DNA of 64,000 nucleotides from contig JANMMZ010000005.1 of NCBI GenBank assembly GCA_031373665.1, positions 114,577-178,576 on the forward strand, written 5' to 3'. The position numbers and the translations under genes are program-made. The stretch comes from M3007 sp031373665 (GTDB taxonomy: Bacteria > Bacteroidota > Bacteroidia > Chitinophagales > Saprospiraceae). Shown piece by piece: positions 36,087-43,432 of the stretch. Position 1 is the first letter of the stretch; every line of letters begins with the position of its first letter. The notes beneath the pieces were generated by a model. It was not told where the DNA came from. It did no database searches and saw only the letters and a program-made list of their open reading frames with translations.

Positions 36087-37163
36087 GGTAGGGGGAGGGT
36101 AGGGCAAATTCATTGCTACATTGAACGATGTAGATGCGTGGTTAAGGTTGTGAAAATACTGCTTATAATTGTTTTGAAAGTGTATGCCTCCCAATAATGC
36201 ATTGTCCCACGCGCTAATTTGATCAACTACACGTCTTATTTCACACATTGTTAAAACTTGGTCAACTATTTTCCTGGTGACTATTAGATTATCAATCAGC
36301 TTCTCTACCGTTTCTCTTGTAGCAAATGCATTAGTGTTCAGATATTCAGAAGGTATGCCATTTTCGACTGCTACTGATTTTATCTGGTTGGTCTCAATTT
36401 TGTGGTCGTAGGACATGGTAAGGAATGCTAAGCCAACGACAAGGCTTGTTGAAGTTTGATCGTCATTCGACGCTATAAATTTACTAAGGCTTTGCATAGC
36501 ACTTTCTGGATCTTTTGATTTACTCACATTGTTTAAAGCATCCTTTATATCTTTAACCTCCTTACTATCATAAACTAACCTAGCAGAGTGTGCCCATTTC
36601 CTAAAAGTGGCAACATCAAGTTCTCCTTTTTTTGAATAAACTTCAAACATAAACTGCAATAAATAGACCCGACATTCGGATGTGTTAATTCGGAGGCTTC
36701 CTTTTTCTGCTATCGTCTGGTTATTTCTTTTATAGGTAACCATGTAATTTTTAACGGTTTCTCCCATATCTTCAGCGATCTTAAAATCTATCGTTTCTAA
36801 TTTTTTAATAAAAATCTCCATTTCTTCACTAATAGACCAAGCAGACAAGGTGTATTCCATTTCTCCATGTAAAAGATTAGCCATTCCAAGCCCAAAACCT
36901 AAAAGACGTGCTATAGCTGATTCATTTGCCAAATACTGAATAATCGTTTGCCGAACCACTGTCTTTTCGACCTCAAAAAGCAATAATGTCAACTCATTAA
37001 ATTTTTGTTCTATTGCATCATCTGGCTCAAAGTGATATTTACTAATATCTAATAAATAATTTAATTCGGAAATTATCGAATTGATATGTTCATCTGATTC
37101 ATGTTCCCAAGTAAAAATATAGTTTAAGTATTCCTCCAGATCAAGTTTGGTATTAGTATTCAA
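36075..37163 (-). CDS. Paralogue A of a tandem helical-hairpin protein family
   Basis: 362 aa, unrecognised. It aligns by eye with the two upstream genes: start LEEYLNYIFTWEHESDEHIN, central ECRVYLLQFMFEVYSKKGEL and TFRKWAHSARLVYDSKEVKD. The hydrophobic block at about 83-100 (ARLLGFGLGMANLLHG) is weak, and the C-terminal block that is a membrane-like helix in B and C is here interrupted by charges (LIVTRKIVDQVLTMCEIRRV, about 293-312). No signal peptide, all-helical. Its last three codons and stop lie in an inverted repeat, so the original C-terminus may have been replaced. Last gene of the minus-strand trio; a terminator-like hairpin separates it from B. Confidence 0.8.
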   Translation of the reverse strand: MNTNTKLDLEEYLNYIFTWEHESDEHINSIISELNYLLDISKYHFEPDDAIEQKFNELTLLLFEVEKTVVRQTIIQYLANESAIARLLGFGLGMANLLHGEMEYTLSAWSISEEMEIFIKKLETIDFKIAEDMGETVKNYMVTYKRNNQTIAEKGSLRINTSECRVYLLQFMFEVYSKKGELDVATFRKWAHSARLVYDSKEVKDIKDALNNVSKSKDPESAMQSLSKFIASNDDQTSTSLVVGLAFLTMSYDHKIETNQIKSVAVENGIPSEYLNTNAFATRETVEKLIDNLIVTRKIVDQVLTMCEIRRVVDQISAWDNALLGGIHFQNNYKQYFHNLNHASTSFNVAMNLPYPPPTGVV

Positions 37164-37197
37164 AGTATAAAAATTTAAAATGTTAAATTATTTTTTT

Positions 37198-37244
37198 AAA
37201 AACTTAGCCAGCGGTTTTGAATCAAAAAAGCAGGCTAAGTTTTT
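37198..37244 (-). terminator. Hairpin between paralogues B and A
   Basis: AAAAACTTAGCC (37198-37209) pairs with GGCTAAGTTTTT (37233-37244). On the minus strand the stem ends in U5 just after the stop of gene B (37266), so A may be transcribed less than, or separately from, B. Confidence 0.6.
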
Positions 37245-37265
37245 ACGTTTTTTATCCTAAAATTC

Positions 37266-38390
37266 CTAAGATTTCTTCGCTGCCTCCATGGCTGCTTTAT
37301 ATTCTGTTGCCGACTCTCTAATACTTTTATAAAATTCGATATAGCCTGGTTTTACAGTCTTGTTTAATTCATCAACCATTTTATTGCATTGGCCAATAGC
37401 ATCTTTTATAGCATAAATCTGTATAAAAATATCAACAACAGATACAATAATTACCACAGCAGCACAGAATTTACCAACTGAGCCCATTTTTTTAGCAGCG
37501 CTTTCACTTATTGCCTCTTCCAATAACTCTGCCGCCTCTTCTTCTGTCATCAAACCCTCTTCTACGGAAATGTCTAATTGTTTTCTGGCACTTGCCTTGA
37601 CTTTTGCCATTGGATAGCCATTTCTAGATAATATCATGAGGGATATGCCTTGCAGCATCTGCACTCCTCCTTCAACGATCGCTGGTGCTTTAAAACTAAT
37701 AAATTTTCTCATAAATTCATCTATATCTTCAGGTGTTCCATCACTCAGGTTCAGGTCATCTAAAGCATTATATACATCTTCAATTTCCTCACTATTGTGA
37801 AGCCTGCGAGCGGACGCCGCAAATTTTCGAAATTTTTCGATACTTATATCAGATGTTTTACTATGTTTTTCTATCTCTCCTATAAATTGGAATAAGAAAG
37901 ATCGGCATTCTTTTTGACTCAATCCTTTTCCGGCAATAGCTGCTATATGGCTATTATTCGCCTTGTATTTTTCAACATAATTCAATACATCTGGATTAGT
38001 TATCTTTTTTGCAATATTTGTATCCAAATGTTCCATCTCTTCGTGTAATGCTTTGGATGTAGCAGCAATTTTTTTATTTTCAAAGTATGCTGCTCCTGAT
38101 GCTGCCAAAAAAGCAAGCATACCCATCCCCATACTTTCGATTGATGCTATGGCAGCAGCATCGGCAGCGATCATTTCAACATGTAGTGTTATCTCTTCAT
38201 CTCTAAGTTTTTTTGCCAAATCGATTACTGTATTGAACTCTGAATTGATAGCAGTGTCATAATCAAATTTATCTAAATTTAGAAATAATTTGTGCTCGGC
38301 AATGACATCTGCAATTTTCTGATCCATTTCTTTGGAGGGGTCATCCCAATTTTTCATGTAATTCAGATAAGTGTCTAAGTCTGTACTCAT
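37266..38390 (-). CDS. Paralogue B of a tandem helical-hairpin protein family
   Basis: 374 aa, unrecognised. Starts MSTDLDTYLNYMKNWDDPSK; this ATG is chosen over one 23 codons upstream because it aligns with the start of paralogue C. Helical throughout. A hydrophobic, Ala/Gly/Met-rich segment at 74-102 (IASIESMGMGMLAFLAASGA) and a second at 306-328 (FCAAVVIIVSVVDIFIQIYA) could form membrane helices; between them are KYKANNSHIA, ECRSFLFQFI (161-170) and the FRKFAASARRLHNSEEIEDV block shared by all three. No signal peptide. The pattern of a soluble helical bundle with two buried hydrophobic segments recalls alpha-helical pore-forming toxins; this is structural inference, not homology. Confidence 0.8.
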   Translation of the reverse strand: MSTDLDTYLNYMKNWDDPSKEMDQKIADVIAEHKLFLNLDKFDYDTAINSEFNTVIDLAKKLRDEEITLHVEMIAADAAAIASIESMGMGMLAFLAASGAAYFENKKIAATSKALHEEMEHLDTNIAKKITNPDVLNYVEKYKANNSHIAAIAGKGLSQKECRSFLFQFIGEIEKHSKTSDISIEKFRKFAASARRLHNSEEIEDVYNALDDLNLSDGTPEDIDEFMRKFISFKAPAIVEGGVQMLQGISLMILSRNGYPMAKVKASARKQLDISVEEGLMTEEEAAELLEEAISESAAKKMGSVGKFCAAVVIIVSVVDIFIQIYAIKDAIGQCNKMVDELNKTVKPGYIEFYKSIRESATEYKAAMEAAKKS

Positions 38391-38515
38391 TGTAAAAAAA
38401 AATTTAATTGTAAAAAAAATAAGTGTGTGTATGCAAGTAAATTTGGTTCTACTACCCATGTAGATTCACGAAGAACCAAAATTATCATATCATGAGTTGC
38501 TCCATAATAAGATTA

Positions 38516-39817
38516 CTATTCTTTCGTATTCAATGCCTCGTTTGCTGCTGCTGCTGCTTCGCCCAAGCCTCTGAAATATGCTCGATATTGTGTTTTTATT
38601 TCTCCATCCAATTTATCAACTAATTTTTTATATTGTTCTACTAACTCTTTTATCTCAAGTACACTAAAAATAATATCAATTATAGATGTAATAACTACTA
38701 AAACTGATGTAACCTTTTCAACACTACTCATTGTCTTCCAACCAACTTGACTCGTTTTTCTCGTAATACTCTCTGCATTTTCCTTTACCTCATTTGCAGA
38801 TTTTAACACATTGTCTGCGGTTGTTATCTCAATATTTTTATCTCTTATTTGTCCTTCTAAGTTTCCTATTTCTATATCTAGGGCCGCTTTCCGTTCTGTA
38901 CTGGCTGTTTTATGTTCAGTTCTCTTGTCATTAAGTTGTTTTTCTAAGGTGGCTAATTCCTTTTTTTTCGCTATTAATTCGTTTAATTTTTCTACGACAA
39001 CCGCTTTTCTACCTGAATTTACGTCCTTGATAATCTCATCTAACTCCTTTGTCCTTGCTCCTATTTGTTTTTTTAATATTGATAGTATAGCAGATTGTAG
39101 AATAGTAGTAACCCCCTTTTCTGTTGAATAAATATTCCATGAAACAAATTTTTCAATAAATAGCCTATATGCTTCACTTGATTCTGCACTTTCATTTAAC
39201 TCGTCTAAAGCATCATAAACTTCATTAATTTCAGTACTTTTATAGAGGCTTCGGGTTGCTGCTGCGTATTCCTTAAAAATTGTTATATTTAATGCGCCTT
39301 TTGTTTTTTGCATATCCATCATAGCCTGATACAACACTGATCTGTACGCCTCTCCGCCAAGTCCAGGAGGTGTACTATCTACTAAAAGTTTATTATTAGC
39401 CTTGAACACAGATATGTAGCTCTTTAATTCTCGACTTATTCGCTTAGCTATATCGTCATCCAAACTAGCCATTTTTTCGTTTAACTCTTTTGCCTTAACA
39501 GAGACATGTGCCTGCTCTGCCATTGCTCCTGCCTCTAAGGCGATAAAGAAGGCTCCACCTATGCCAAAAGACCAAAGCATCGAGGCAGCTGCCACATCAG
39601 CAAATATTTTAGCCGCATCTGCCGCTATGGCAGTATCCCTAACTTGTTTTGCCAAATCCTTTACTTTTTCAAACTCAGAATCAACTATCGCATCCGAATT
39701 ATTGTCTCCTATTTTCAAGAATAATTCATATTCATTGATTAAGGCTTTGATGTTATCATCGCTTTCTCTTTCCCATCGACTCATGCTACCTAGGAACACA
39801 ATTAAATCTGTACTCAT
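38516..39817 (-). CDS. Paralogue C of a tandem helical-hairpin protein family
   Basis: 433 aa, first gene of the trio. Starts MSTDLIVFLGSMSRWERESD. Hydrophobic segment 1 at 71-98 (DVAAASMLWSFGIGGAFFIA), shared middle AYRSVLYQAMMDMQ and IFKEYAAATRSLYKSTEINE, then a ~100-residue coiled coil not found in A or B (about 250-355, EKLNELIAKKKELATLEKQL). Hydrophobic segment 2 is at 366-388 (VTSVLVVITSIIDIIFSVLE), followed by a helical tail with RAYFRGLGEAAA. No signal peptide. Gaps of 125 bases to B and 79 bases from the CxxCH lipoprotein gene. Function unknown. Confidence 0.8.
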   Translation of the reverse strand: MSTDLIVFLGSMSRWERESDDNIKALINEYELFLKIGDNNSDAIVDSEFEKVKDLAKQVRDTAIAADAAKIFADVAAASMLWSFGIGGAFFIALEAGAMAEQAHVSVKAKELNEKMASLDDDIAKRISRELKSYISVFKANNKLLVDSTPPGLGGEAYRSVLYQAMMDMQKTKGALNITIFKEYAAATRSLYKSTEINEVYDALDELNESAESSEAYRLFIEKFVSWNIYSTEKGVTTILQSAILSILKKQIGARTKELDEIIKDVNSGRKAVVVEKLNELIAKKKELATLEKQLNDKRTEHKTASTERKAALDIEIGNLEGQIRDKNIEITTADNVLKSANEVKENAESITRKTSQVGWKTMSSVEKVTSVLVVITSIIDIIFSVLEIKELVEQYKKLVDKLDGEIKTQYRAYFRGLGEAAAAANEALNTKE

Positions 39818-39896
39818 AAAATAAAAAGTTAAAAATTGTTATGATTTATACCTACTCTATTTGAGGCTTTTCGGTTGCCGCCTATTCTTTGAGTTT

Positions 39897-41471
39897 TTAT
39901 TGCTTCTTCATTTGAATTTTTACTTCCAGTCCTTCCATCAGGGGTTCGAATACATGGCTCAATCCAATACCTTCCTGTTTATTTGGAATAAACTCTTGAA
40001 ATACCTTTGGGTCAAGCGTTTTGCCATGACAAGTAAAGCAAGTGTTGATCTCTTTGATGCTGCTTAGTTTCAAGGAAGTAACTTGAAAATCAGTTTCCAT
40101 GGTACTATTTGCCAAAGCGCTGGTTCCGATAGCAACACCTGTTTTTTGGGTGGGGTATTGAGGATCAAAAGGCTGTCCGGTTGGCGTAGTGCCCGTCGTC
40201 CAGGTAGAGCCTATGAAAATATAGTTTTTCCGAACGTCATTGCCCGCCAATTTGTTGATAACGGTGTTATTGACATCCATAACCAAACTATTGGAATAAG
40301 GGGTTGCATCTTTGTCATTAGGCTTGATGTTGTACACGCTTCCCCAGGGTAGTACGCGGATGGTATTGCTGGGCTTGATGGCTTTTCCATCTTTTCCTTT
40401 GATGTAGCCGTCTTTATAGCCGGCATAGCTGAGGTTGGCCGTCGCGATAGTTGTGTCCTGTGCGTTGCTGTTCAATAACCAAGCCCCCTTGTTATCCGGC
40501 AGAACGTCAACGATTTTACCTTCTTTATTGACATATTGATACCTTGCATTAGGGGCGCAGGACTTATGCTCAAAAGTTGACCAGATCATTTCAGGATGCC
40601 CCGCAGCACTACCTACTATGTGCATGCCCACTAAAGCAAGTGTAGCAGGTATCGTTTTGCCATTCATTACCCAAACAGAATCACTTATTTTATCATAAAC
40701 AGGAATATCAGATTTTATGGTGATATAGTCTGACTGATCCATGCCAGGCTCTAATTTTACCCAAGACGTTTTCAACTCTATGGCAAGCGCATTCGGTTCA
40801 AATAGAGTCAACGTATGCTGTTTGGCAAAGGCTTTAATCTTATCCAATTCTGCTTGTGTCGTAGGAAAGCGTGTGACGCTGGAAGGGTCTTCGGCGGCCA
40901 TGTTTAACTGTGCTGCAAATACATCATTGACAAAAGTGATGTAATACAACAAATTGCCATTTTTATCCAGCAGCACATTGTCGGTTGCCTGACCTTCTTC
41001 TGTGTTCATTCTGCTAATGTTGGCAGTAGCATCCAGCAAATCGTCTGGTTTGTATGGTGTTAGCTCGCGTAGTTTATTGGAATCGGGCGACGACACCACA
41101 TAAAATACAGGTGACTCCAAGACCGTACTTCCTCCGTTATATTTTTGTCCATTAGAAGTAAGCCAAAGAAACATTTGCTCTGACCACTTATAGAAATTAC
41201 AGTTGTTATCATCGCTGAATAATATACTATTAGCAGGATTGACAAAGCCCCCTTCGGTTACTTTACCATCAGCAAACCACTTTGCAAAATCTACCTCCGA
41301 GACACCACAACAATCTAATACATCTTGGGGCAAAACGGTTTGTTGAAGTATGCCATTTGAAGTAGCCTCTACGGCTTGATCTTTTCCGTTGTTGGAAGCA
41401 TTTTTACAATTGTAAAAAATAAGGAAAAAAAAGATAACGGCAGTTGTCGTTTTTGAAATTAGATTTTTCAT
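39897..41471 (-). CDS. Lipoprotein with CxxCH haem-binding motif, unknown function
   Basis: 524 aa. N-terminal lipoprotein signal (AVIFFFLIFYNCKNASNN). An N-terminal CCGVSEVDFAKWF and NCNFYKWSEQMFLWLTS block is followed by a central LVGMHIVGSAAGHPEMIWST motif and EHKSCAPN. Near the C-terminus is a single haem-c-type motif, EINTCFTCHGKTLDP. It might be an outer-membrane redox or binding protein; I recognise the layout from unassigned proteins but no function. It lies upstream of, and on the same strand as, the three paralogues (79-base gap), so co-expression is plausible. Confidence 0.75.
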   Translation of the reverse strand: MKNLISKTTTAVIFFFLIFYNCKNASNNGKDQAVEATSNGILQQTVLPQDVLDCCGVSEVDFAKWFADGKVTEGGFVNPANSILFSDDNNCNFYKWSEQMFLWLTSNGQKYNGGSTVLESPVFYVVSSPDSNKLRELTPYKPDDLLDATANISRMNTEEGQATDNVLLDKNGNLLYYITFVNDVFAAQLNMAAEDPSSVTRFPTTQAELDKIKAFAKQHTLTLFEPNALAIELKTSWVKLEPGMDQSDYITIKSDIPVYDKISDSVWVMNGKTIPATLALVGMHIVGSAAGHPEMIWSTFEHKSCAPNARYQYVNKEGKIVDVLPDNKGAWLLNSNAQDTTIATANLSYAGYKDGYIKGKDGKAIKPSNTIRVLPWGSVYNIKPNDKDATPYSNSLVMDVNNTVINKLAGNDVRKNYIFIGSTWTTGTTPTGQPFDPQYPTQKTGVAIGTSALANSTMETDFQVTSLKLSSIKEINTCFTCHGKTLDPKVFQEFIPNKQEGIGLSHVFEPLMEGLEVKIQMKKQ

Positions 41472-41703
41472 GTTTAATAATTTTACTGTTTAAATTGACG
41501 AACACACTCACGGCATCTGCCTGATAGCATATGTTGGCAGCATGCTTCTGATAGATAGGGGGTCTTTAATTGCAATTAATAACAACTTTGTCATAGATTC
41601 GGAGTTGGCCAACCTTTTTGGGGAATTTATGCCCCCCTCACGGCTTCAACTATTGCTTTCTGTTGATTACTATCTGATTATTTAACAAAGGTCAATGAAC
41701 CCC

Positions 41704-41760
41704 AAAACCTGTGCAATAGTTATTTTTATCTATATGCCTCTTAAAGTATTCATAATCAAA
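41704..41760. repeat. 57-bp direct repeat, copy 1
   Basis: Begins AAAACCTGTGCAATAGTTAT and is identical to copy 2 (42244-42300, offset exactly 540) over the first 25 bases, then about two thirds identical. Contains GCAATAGTTATTTTTA, the end sequence of the outer element at 42253-42590. Confidence 0.7.
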
Positions 41761-41977
41761 ACTTTAAGCGTAAATATTTTTTTAAAAAATATTTATTTGG
41801 CGGTTTATTGCCATTTTATCGGTCTTATCCGCACAAAACCCCTTGACTAAGATTAATTCTTGTTGTTGCAAAAGGCGTTCAAAACGACCCTTCAGTATAA
41901 GCGAGGCTTTTGATAATAAGCGATTATGGACGCATTGGATATTAACTAACCAAAGCAATCGGGTCTGCCGAATCAAG

Positions 41978-42003
41978 TAGAGACGAGGCTTGCCTTGTCT
42001 CTA
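41978..42003. repeat. Short palindromic repeat
   Basis: TAGAGACGAGGC...GCCTTGTCTCTA, a 12-bp near-perfect palindrome with a minimal loop and one G.U pair. The AGAGAC/GTCTCT core resembles dispersed palindromes common in many bacterial genomes. It lies 20 bases before MITE copy 1. Confidence 0.55.
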
Positions 42004-42023
42004 GGTCAATGAAAGGATTATAC

Positions 42024-42185
42024 CATACTACTGGACATTTTTTGTGAAGGAGAAATTTGATTAATCCTTCACTCATTTTCAGGGTCAATTACCTTGAATA
42101 AGCAATTTGTGTTCCCCCAAAACGACCTCGCGGTGGCAAAAAGCCATTACTTTTAGTATCCGCTTTAAAAGTGTCCGGTAGTATG
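42024..42185. mobile_element. MITE copy 1, 162 bp
   Basis: Left end CATACTACTGGACATTTTTT; the right end is its degenerate inverted copy (AAAAGTGTCCGGTAGTATG). The interior aligns with the reverse complement of copy 2: both contain CAATCCTTCAC-like and GGCAAAAAGCCATT blocks at matching places. No transposase. No target duplication remains visible, so this is the older copy. Confidence 0.8.
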
Positions 42186-42243
42186 ATCCAACTGCCTTTT
42201 GTTGTTCATCTGGTTTTTGTTGGCACAAAGAACATTATATTGA

Positions 42244-42300
42244 AAAACCTGTGCAATAGTTATTTTTAACTATACGCACCTTAAAATACGGATAATCAAT
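42244..42300. repeat. 57-bp direct repeat, copy 2
   Basis: Second copy of the 41704-41760 repeat. Here it forms the left end of the 42253-42590 inverted-repeat structure. Confidence 0.7.
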
Positions 42301-42590
42301 TATTTATGATTTAAAATATTTTCATTAAAATTAAAAATAAATAATCAAGGCTTGCAATTGATTGATCGTCAGCATACTACTGGACATTTTTTGAAATGGG
42401 CCCTAAAGGCAATGGCTTTTTGCCTCAGCCAGATCGGGAAGTAAGGTGAAATTCGCTTGATTGTGCGCATTTACCCTGAATATGGGTGAAGGATTGATTA
42501 AATTTTTCCCTAATAAAAAAAAGTCCAGTAGTATGGATCGTCAGTTGTTTGCCAATTTATCGTTGGCGCATGATTAAAAATAACTATTGC
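42253..42590. mobile_element. Outer element with 17-bp terminal inverted repeats, interrupted by MITE copy 2
   Basis: GCAATAGTTATTTTTAA at 42253-42269 is perfectly inverted at 42574-42590. Removing the inner 163-bp MITE and one 9-bp duplication leaves 166 bp, a plausible MITE length. Its right end supplies the TTG of the response-regulator promoter. No transposase; inferred from the repeats. Confidence 0.55.
42373..42535. mobile_element. MITE copy 2, 163 bp, with 9-bp target duplication
   Basis: Ends CATACTACTGGAC...GTCCAGTAGTATG (13 bp perfect, about 19 of 20). Flanked on both sides by GATCGTCAG (42364-42372 and 42536-42544), an exact 9-bp target-site duplication, which shows transposition at this site. 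Inverted relative to copy 1. Confidence 0.88.
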
Positions 42591-42617
42591 GATATCTTTT
42601 CACCCTATTTACCTTTG
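42587..42617 (+). promoter_or_regulatory. Promoter of the response regulator
   Basis: TTG (42587-42589), 20 bases, TACCTTTG (42610-42617): consensus on both boxes and spacing. The start site would be close to the ATG at 42625, giving a very short leader. Confidence 0.75.
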
Positions 42618-42624
42618 CCGCAAA

Positions 42625-43230
42625 ATGTTTAAAATTATGAAAATAGCGTTGTTTGATGACCATCCGATTATTTTAGAAGGATTGCGGGATTATTTTTCTA
42701 AAAAAGAAGGGGTAGAAGTAGTGGGTATTGCCACTAAAAGAGCGGAGGTGATTGCCTTGTTAGCAGCGCAAGACATTGATATATTGGTATCAGATGTCCT
42801 CACGGACGAAGAATTGGGTTTGGAACTTTTTGAGGAAATTCGAAGCCGAGATTTTCCGACCAAAGTGGTGGTGTACAGCAGTTTGCAGGGCGAATTGGTG
42901 CATAATTTTCTGTATGAATACGGCGTGGTTGGCATCGTCAATAAAAGCAAAGGTTTGGAGGAACTGTGGCAGTTGGTCGAATTGGCTTATTTGACCACCG
43001 AATACAAAAAAAAAGACAGCACCGCGGCGCCGCCTATGCTTACGCCTAAGGAAAAAGACATTGCCAAATATTTAGTAAGAGGCATGACTGCAAAAGAAAT
43101 TGCGGCATTGACACAAAGCGCAGTCAATACGATTAACAACCAGAAAAACCATCTTTTGGCAAAATTTGAGTGTATGAATACAACGGAGTTGATGTCAAAA
43201 CTTACGATGATGGGTTATTTAAAAATGTAA
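42625..43230 (+). CDS. LuxR/NarL-family response regulator
   Basis: 201 aa. Receiver domain (about 5-125): acidic pair in ALFDDHPIILEGL, phospho-acceptor Asp57 in ILVSDVLTDEELG, YSS switch region and Lys in VGIVNKSKGL. LuxR-type helix-turn-helix at about 138-200: LTPKEKDIAKYLVRGMTAKE, then IAALTQSAVNTINNQKNHLL. A second Met at codon 5 is an alternative start. It precedes the TPR-histidine kinase gene by ~200 bases on the same strand, an evident two-component pair. Its promoter uses the end of a repeat element, so its expression may have been rewired by insertion. Targets unknown. Confidence 0.92.
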   Translation: MFKIMKIALFDDHPIILEGLRDYFSKKEGVEVVGIATKRAEVIALLAAQDIDILVSDVLTDEELGLELFEEIRSRDFPTKVVVYSSLQGELVHNFLYEYGVVGIVNKSKGLEELWQLVELAYLTTEYKKKDSTAAPPMLTPKEKDIAKYLVRGMTAKEIAALTQSAVNTINNQKNHLLAKFECMNTTELMSKLTMMGYLKM

Positions 43231-43313
43231 ACCTTTTATGAGTATTTAACAACAAAAAAACATCGAATAGTGTTAGTTTTGCACCCTCTCAGTATTTAAA
43301 GGGGAATTTTACT

Positions 43314-43402
43314 AAAAAGCTGTTTTAAAACCTGAATCAAAATTTGTCCTTGTTTTGCTTTGCTCACAATGACCGCCTTTGTTTGTTTTAAAACAGCTTT
43401 TT
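43314..43402. repeat. 18-bp inverted repeat around a 53-bp loop, upstream of the kinase
   Basis: AAAAAGCTGTTTTAAAAC (43314-43331) is perfectly inverted at 43385-43402. The loop, read on the minus strand, contains TCATTGTGAGCAAAGCAAAA, similar to the dispersed TCATTGCGAG..AAGC repeats of many bacteria. It lies between the response regulator and the kinase and could limit readthrough. A TAGTTTTG -7-like box is at 43274-43281. Confidence 0.65.
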
Positions 43403-43432
43403 ATTTTTTACAAAAAACGAAAATCTAATTCG

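Noticed and set aside
36075..39817. Calling the trio NheABC or YaxAB homologues
   Set aside because: No residue-level signature of those families was seen; only overall layout is similar, so it stays a hypothesis.
41782..41976. 64-aa open frame on the minus strand in the repeat cluster
   Set aside because: No recognisable domain, overlaps AT-rich repeat DNA, no promoter; probably chance.
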